DNA of 64,000 nucleotides, from assembly GCA_035697145.1 (NCBI GenBank), contig DASSDL010000149.1, positions 4,344 through 68,343 of the forward strand, given 5' to 3'. The notes under the pieces are model-generated. The model did not search any database. It was not told where the DNA came from and worked only from the letters and a program-made list of their open reading frames with translations. Numbering within the stretch: position 1 is the stretch's first letter; every line of letters starts with the position of its first letter. Origin of the DNA: DASQUK01 sp035697145. Lineage in GTDB: Bacteria > Actinomycetota > Acidimicrobiia > Acidimicrobiales > VFJN01. Below, in pieces: positions 59,943-64,000 of this stretch. The position numbers and the translations under genes are program-made.

Positions 59943-60281
59943 CTACGAGTCTTCGACCAGCAGGTCGGACAGACCGGTGATCTCGATGAGCCGCTCCACG
60001 CTGCCCGAGACGACGGTCACGCCGAAGGTAGCCCCGGCCTCCTCGGCCGCCGCACGGGCCATGAGCACCGCCCGGAGCCCCGCCGAGTCGGCGAAGCTCA
60101 GCCCGCCGGCATCCACCTCGACACGGGTCACCTTCTGTTCGAGCAGGACCGACACCGCCGTGGTCAGCTCATCGGCGGTATGAAGGTCGAGCTCGCCGAC
60201 CAAGGCGACGACGCCTCGGGCGCCCTCACGACGGGTGGAAACGGAGAAGCCCTCGGCGTCCCGATCATCCGCTGTCGTCAT
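59943..60281 (-). CDS. rsbV: RsbV-like anti-anti-sigma factor (STAS)
   Basis: 112 residues, one STAS domain. The phosphorylatable serine is Ser66 in LSFADSAGLRAVL. ALVGELDLHTADEL is the usual lead strand. Unphosphorylated RsbV binds RsbW and frees the sigma factor. It is on the opposite strand to the rest of the module and has a sigma-B-like promoter. GGAGG lies five bases before ATG 60281; GTG 60287 is possible. Confidence 0.9.
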   Translation of the reverse strand: MTTADDRDAEGFSVSTRREGARGVVALVGELDLHTADELTTAVSVLLEQKVTRVEVDAGGLSFADSAGLRAVLMARAAAEEAGATFGVTVVSGSVERLIEITGLSDLLVEDS

Positions 60282-60310
60282 GTCCACCTCCGCGAGCTAC
60301 GCCGGACACA

Positions 60311-60335
60311 TTTCCCCCCGGCGGGCCGCCGAAAC
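60311..60335 (-). promoter_or_regulatory. Sigma-B-like promoter of the rsbV-like gene
   Basis: GTTTCG (60335-60330), 13-base spacer, GGGAAA (60316-60311) on the minus strand; the sigma-B consensus is GTTTAA-N12-15-GGGWAW. It leaves a leader of about 22 bases containing the ribosome binding site. Confidence 0.55.
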
Positions 60336-60473
60336 CGGCGCATCGATCCCCGGCTGACAGGGAATGATTTGTGCAGGGGCCGATGTGATCGTATTGGTGC
60401 TGGTGGTGGTGTTCGTCGCACTGACGGTCACGACCGATTATTCGGACCGACCAGACAGCCCCGGGAGGTGGCC

Positions 60474-60668
60474 GTGGCCGAACAGACACCGATCCCCGAC
60501 GATGAGCGGCCGGTCGTGGAGATCGGCCCGGTCGCCCCTAGTGGCGAGCCCATACCCGACGACGAACGCCCGGTGCCCGACAGGGGTGCCGACGCCGTAC
60601 CGGGCGCCACGCCCCTACCCGACGACGAACGACCCGTGCCCGACGATGAGGATCTCGAAAACTGGTGA
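60474..60668 (+). CDS. Small acidic repeat protein (PIPDDERPV repeats)
   Basis: 64 residues, strongly acidic, no family. The motif P(I/L)PDDERPV occurs three times (residues 6-14, 26-34, 47-55; spacing 20 and 21), and the protein ends PDDEDLENW. It is too Pro/Asp-rich to fold as a domain. GGGAGGTGGCC just before the GTG is a good ribosome binding site. It sits between the divergent rsbV and the rsbW-like gene, so a role in the signalling module is plausible but unproven. Confidence 0.7.
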   Translation: MAEQTPIPDDERPVVEIGPVAPSGEPIPDDERPVPDRGADAVPGATPLPDDERPVPDDEDLENW

Positions 60669-60746
60669 CGGGCGATCGCGCACGTTCTAACGCTCGAACC
60701 TGGGGTTTCCTGTTAGCTCCGGCGTCCGGGGGATAGGGGAGGGTCG

Positions 60747-61124
60747 ATGCAGGCCTACGCCCGCTTCAGCCGTACCAGCGACCAGATACCGGAGGCCCGG
60801 GCGTTCGTGCGGGAGACGCTGTTCCGGTGGGGCGAAACCTCCGTCGTCGACAACGCTCTTCTCGTCACCAGCGAACTGTGCACCAACGCCGTCCTGCACG
60901 GGTCGGGGCGGATCGACATCTTTGTAACGCTGGACTCGGACGCGCTGCGGATTGCGGTGGTGGACGACGGGCGCCGGACGCCGGAACGGTGGCCCAAGCA
61001 GGTCGCGACCCCTACCCTCGGGGGCCGGGGTCTGCGCATCGTCGATGCACTTGCGTCCACCTGGGGGAACAACTTCGACCCGACCGGCCGCACCCGGGTA
61101 TGGGCCGAGATGCCGCGCGAATGA
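60747..61124 (+). CDS. RsbW-like ATP-binding anti-sigma kinase
   Basis: 125 residues, GHKL fold (HATPase_c_2). N-box VTSELCTNAVLHG (Glu43/Asn47), G1 DDGR, G2 GGRGLRIVDAL. Such kinases bind a sigma factor and phosphorylate RsbV-type proteins. It is shorter than B. subtilis RsbW and close to the free-standing actinobacterial type. GGGGAGGG lies just before the ATG. A weak sigma-B-like element (GTTAGC-N12-GGGATA) is upstream. Confidence 0.9.
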   Translation: MQAYARFSRTSDQIPEARAFVRETLFRWGETSVVDNALLVTSELCTNAVLHGSGRIDIFVTLDSDALRIAVVDDGRRTPERWPKQVATPTLGGRGLRIVDALASTWGNNFDPTGRTRVWAEMPRE

Positions 61125-61148
61125 ACCGGGGACGCTCCTCACCGGTTC
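61123..61148. terminator. Hairpin between convergent genes
   Basis: GAACCGG (61123-61129), 12-base loop, CCGGTTC (61142-61148), in the 36-bp gap between the rsbW-like and amidase genes. Confidence 0.5.
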
Positions 61149-61160
61149 GGCACACGGGGC

Positions 61161-62561
61161 TCAGTCGAGCGGGGGGACGCGATAGCCGACACCGCAGGCG
61201 TCGGCCAGCAGGCCCGCGGCGACGATGGCCTCCCGGTCGTGGTACCAGGGAGCCACCACCTGGAGGCCCACGGGCATGCCGGTGGTGGCGGTGAACCCGA
61301 TCGGGGGCACGGCGGACGGCAAGCCCATGATGCCGACGAGCCCGGTCCAGCTGATCAGGGACGGGTAAGGATGGTCCACGCCGTCGATGTCGACGGTCCG
61401 GTCGATGAAGTCCCCCTGCTGGTTGTGCGGAAAGGCTTCGACGGGGATCACCGGGCACAGCAAGAGGTCGTAGCTGTCGAACCAGTCGGCCCAGGCTCGG
61501 CGCAACCCGGCCCGTCGGTCGAGGGCGTGGAGCCAATTCAGGTGCCCACCCGCCACCACCTCGCCCAGTGCGGGGTCCATGCCGGGGCTGACCGCGGCCC
61601 CGACGGCCTCCATGAACAGCGTCACCTGCTCGTCGAAGGCGACGCCTGGGTGTGCCTCCTCCACCCGGGCGCCGGCATCCGCCAGCACGTCGACGGCGCC
61701 GCGGGCGGCGGCGCGCACCTCGGCACCGAGCGGAACGCTGGGCTCGTCCAACCACACGCCTACCCGGTAGTCGGCCAGGCTCGTCGCTTTCGGCGCGGGC
61801 AGCTCCAGCCGCCAGCCGACCGCATCCTCCTCCAGGGGCCCGGCGACGACGTCCAGTAGCAGGTCGAGGTCCTGGGCGCTCCGAGCGAGCGGCCCCAACA
61901 CGTTGATGTCGGAGTCGGCCACTCCGCCGCCCACACGATCGAGGTAGCCCCGCTGGGGCACTATGCCGTAGGTCGTCTTGAGCCCGAACACGCCGCAGCA
62001 ATGCGCCGGGATCCGCACCGAGCCGCCGATGTCGGTGCCCAGCTCGAAGCTGGTCAGGCCGGCGGCCACGGCGGCAGCGGCGCCGCCCGAGGAGCCCCCT
62101 GGGACCCGGGCCGGGTCCCAGGGGTTGTTGGTGGTGCCGAAGATCTCGTTGTACGTCTGCAGGTCACCCGACCAGCGCGGCACGTTGGTCTTCCCGAACA
62201 CCACCGCTCCCGCCGCCCGCAGCCGGGCCACTGCCGATGCATCCGCCGCCGGCGCGTGGTCGGTCAGCTCGACCGCACCGCCGGTCGAGCGCAGGCCAGC
62301 CGTCTCGAGGGCGTCCTTGACCGTGATGGGTAGGCCGTGCAATGGCCCGATGGTCTCGCCGTGGGCCGTGGCCTCGTCCGCGGTCGCCGCCTGCAATCCG
62401 GCCCGCTCGGCGTCGAGGGTCACGACGGCGTTCAGCTTGGGGTTGATGCGGTCGATGCGGTCGAGGGCGAGGGACAGCAACTCGCGGCTGGCGATCTCCC
62501 GACGGCGGACCGCGCCGGCCAGCCGCCCCGCCGTCCAAGTGAGTACGTCGTCGCTGGGCAT
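61161..62561 (-). CDS. Amidase-signature family amidase
   Basis: 466 residues. The triad is Lys82 (PITVKDALE), Ser157 (PGGSSGGAA) and Ser181 (TDIGGSVRIPA). It is not GatA: a true gatA lies at 8324-9778 and this protein lacks the GatA-specific blocks. Substrate unknown (amide or acyl amide hydrolysis). It starts 36 bases after the sensor-kinase stop on the same strand. Confidence 0.92.
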   Translation of the reverse strand: MPSDDVLTWTAGRLAGAVRRREIASRELLSLALDRIDRINPKLNAVVTLDAERAGLQAATADEATAHGETIGPLHGLPITVKDALETAGLRSTGGAVELTDHAPAADASAVARLRAAGAVVFGKTNVPRWSGDLQTYNEIFGTTNNPWDPARVPGGSSGGAAAAVAAGLTSFELGTDIGGSVRIPAHCCGVFGLKTTYGIVPQRGYLDRVGGGVADSDINVLGPLARSAQDLDLLLDVVAGPLEEDAVGWRLELPAPKATSLADYRVGVWLDEPSVPLGAEVRAAARGAVDVLADAGARVEEAHPGVAFDEQVTLFMEAVGAAVSPGMDPALGEVVAGGHLNWLHALDRRAGLRRAWADWFDSYDLLLCPVIPVEAFPHNQQGDFIDRTVDIDGVDHPYPSLISWTGLVGIMGLPSAVPPIGFTATTGMPVGLQVVAPWYHDREAIVAAGLLADACGVGYRVPPLD

Positions 62562-62597
62562 GCGCCTTGATACCACCGGCCGGCGCCGGCTCCGGCC

Positions 62598-64000
62598 TCA
62601 GTTGTCGGGCGAGTCCGGGCGGGGCTGGGCCTCGTCGAGCCCGCGCTGCACTCCGGCGGTGAAGCTGGTGAGGAAGCTGTAGACGTCGTCCGGCGATCGC
62701 CGCCCGTCGGACGTCGCCGGCGCCGGCCGCCGGGACGCCGACCCGGCTGCCGGCGGGCCATCAGCGCCGACCCCCGCCCGGTGCACCTGCATGGGATCGG
62801 TCGAGGGCAGCTGCGCCCCGCGGACCCGGCGGGTCAGCCGCGGGGCCGGCGGCACCGGAGAGGACACCGGTCCCGGTGGCGGTGACCACGGGGGCGGCGC
62901 GGCCGGAGGGGCGGCAGGCGGCCCGGACGAGCGGAGGTCGAGGCCACGATCTCCGCGCTCGGAACCGATCGGCTCGGCCCACGGCGGCGGGAACGCGTTG
63001 CCCCGGGCCGGTCGCGGAGGTCCCGCGGCCGCCGATGGCGGGCCCGTCCGTTCGCGGCTGCGGCTGGTTCCGGCGATGCGGCTGAGCGACGCCAACAGGT
63101 CCTCGTTGGGGCCGGGATGCCCGGCCGCCGGTGGCTGCACGCCGTCGCCGGCCCGGGAGGGGCGCTTTACGAGCCCGCTGGCGGTACGCGTGGGCCGGGT
63201 TGGCTGCGGCAGCCACGCCGGTGGTTCCGGCTCCCCAGATGCGGGGGCGTCGAAGACGGACTGCGAGGGGGCCACCGGCTCGTAGCCCGACGACAGCGTC
63301 GCCGGCTCCACAGGTCCCCACGCAGGGGCGGGCGGTGAGGCGGGACCGGGGAGCCAAGCGGGCGGCTGCGGCTCCTGTGCGGGTGGGGCTGGCAGCGCCG
63401 GACCGCCGCCCGGCAGGGCCACGCCGGACGGACGCATCCCCTGGGGCGGGGTCACCGGCGCACTGGTCACCACGTCGGTGGTGAGCAGGGTGGGCGGGAT
63501 GTGGACGGTGGCGGTGATGCCGTTGCCGGGCGAGTGGTCCAAGCGGACACCGACGCCGTGGCGGGCGGCGAGGTTCCCGGCCACGTAGTGGCCGAGATAC
63601 TTCGACGGGGCGATGGTGAACGACTCGGCACCGGCCAGGCGGCGGTTGGCGGCGTCGATGTCGGCCGCGGTCATGCCTAGACCGGAGTCGATGATCGCCA
63701 GCGTGTACGTTTCCCGGCGCTCCCGTTCCCCGTTGCTCTCGTCGGCCCGATCCGGCGGGCCGACGCGGCCCATGGTCGGCGGAAGGGCCTGCGGCCCGTT
63801 GGGTCCGACACCGGGCCGGAAGCGGCCGCGGATGTCGACGATCTGGTCGGGGGGCGAGTACACCAGGGCGTTCTCGATCAGCTCCGCCAGCAGGTGGGCC
63901 AGGTCGGCGGCGGCGGCGCCCACGATCGTGGCGGGTTCCACGCCCCGGACCGTGACCCGCTGGTAGTCCTCCACCTCACCCAACGCCGCCCGGATCACGT
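62598..64000 (-). CDS. Conservon-type (CvnA-like) sensor histidine kinase, C-terminal part
   Basis: The 467 visible residues hold the end of a GHKL ATPase domain (LLAELIENALVYSPPDQ, LAIIDSGLGM, GHYVAGNLAARHGVGVRL) and a 270-residue Pro-rich disordered tail ending DDVYSFLTSFTAGVQRGLDE, the type of tail seen in CvnA/nitrate-sensor-like kinases. Those genes usually lead a roadblock-DUF742-GTPase cluster downstream, but here an amidase follows, so the order differs. The N-terminal sensor region lies right of the window. Confidence 0.85.
   Translation of the reverse strand, partial: VIRAALGEVEDYQRVTVRGVEPATIVGAAAADLAHLLAELIENALVYSPPDQIVDIRGRFRPGVGPNGPQALPPTMGRVGPPDRADESNGERERRETYTLAIIDSGLGMTAADIDAANRRLAGAESFTIAPSKYLGHYVAGNLAARHGVGVRLDHSPGNGITATVHIPPTLLTTDVVTSAPVTPPQGMRPSGVALPGGGPALPAPPAQEPQPPAWLPGPASPPAPAWGPVEPATLSSGYEPVAPSQSVFDAPASGEPEPPAWLPQPTRPTRTASGLVKRPSRAGDGVQPPAAGHPGPNEDLLASLSRIAGTSRSRERTGPPSAAAGPPRPARGNAFPPPWAEPIGSERGDRGLDLRSSGPPAAPPAAPPPWSPPPGPVSSPVPPAPRLTRRVRGAQLPSTDPMQVHRAGVGADGPPAAGSASRRPAPATSDGRRSPDDVYSFLTSFTAGVQRGLDEAQPRPDSPDN

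Noticed and set aside
60474..60668. CRISPR-like or tandem DNA repeat
   Set aside because: The repeats are at protein level, with varied DNA and spacings of 60-63 bases within one reading frame; there are no spacers.
61161..62561. A second gatA
   Set aside because: The amidase triad is shared by the whole superfamily; a full gatCAB operon lies at 6873-10074 and this protein lacks GatA-specific blocks.

Overview
The window is about 70% GC and densely coded on both strands, with GTG starts common and neighbouring genes often overlapping by 4 bases. It looks like a high-GC actinobacterium, probably a relative of the Acidimicrobiia. Supporting signs are a 28-residue bL37-like ribosomal protein, a DUF5709-type acidic protein, a PASTA serine/threonine kinase, an F420/FMN split-barrel oxidoreductase, GatCAB, and the gat-ligA-MetE-like-mnmA-cysteine desulfurase order also known from mycobacteria. 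No rRNA, tRNA, CRISPR array, insertion sequence or phage gene was recognised. The species assignment is inference.

Layout. 1-10.1 kb: the end of ilvD, a Tat-exported M28-fold protein, a MATE exporter, an Asp-box repeat protein coupled to a MoaD-like protein, an Eis-like acetyltransferase, and gatC-gatA-gatB. 10.1-13.8 kb: a somewhat lower-GC block with a CofE-like protein, a MurJ-family flippase and an orphan gene. 13.8-19.3 kb: a carboxylesterase divergent from a TetR regulator with a clear operator, a lipoprotein, an SCP2 protein, a structured non-coding stretch and a PASTA kinase. 19.3-27.7 kb: ligA, a MetE-like protein, a membrane protein, a drug exporter, mnmA and a cysteine desulfurase. 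27.7-35.3 kb: methyltransferase, galT, rsmI, DUF192, ychF, a SIMPL protein, a PHP phosphoesterase, a RES-type toxin-antitoxin pair and bL37. 35.3-45.9 kb: prolyl oligopeptidase, several orphan or secreted proteins, a PPOX protein, adenosine kinase, an M1 aminopeptidase and a lysophospholipase-like hydrolase. 45.9-56.3 kb: a ferredoxin and its reductase, an AlkZ/YcaQ-like glycosylase, a nitroreductase, map, a MenC-like enzyme coupled to threonine deaminase, DUF5709, a phytoene-desaturase-like oxidoreductase and a lipase maturation factor.

56.4-61.1 kb holds a complete stressosome/partner-switch signalling set: RsbR, RsbS, RsbT, an RsbX-like phosphatase, an RsbU-like phosphatase, RsbV, a small acidic repeat protein and an RsbW-like kinase. 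There is no sigma factor gene beside it. The rsbV-like gene has a sigma-B-like promoter. The window ends in an amidase and the C-terminal part of a conservon-type sensor kinase.

Three things cut across the window. A roughly 100-bp four-unit palindromic repeat occurs three times at gene ends. Many genes have a TAnnnT -10 element only 6-10 bases before the start codon, which suggests leaderless mRNAs. Many convergent junctions carry compact perfect hairpins.
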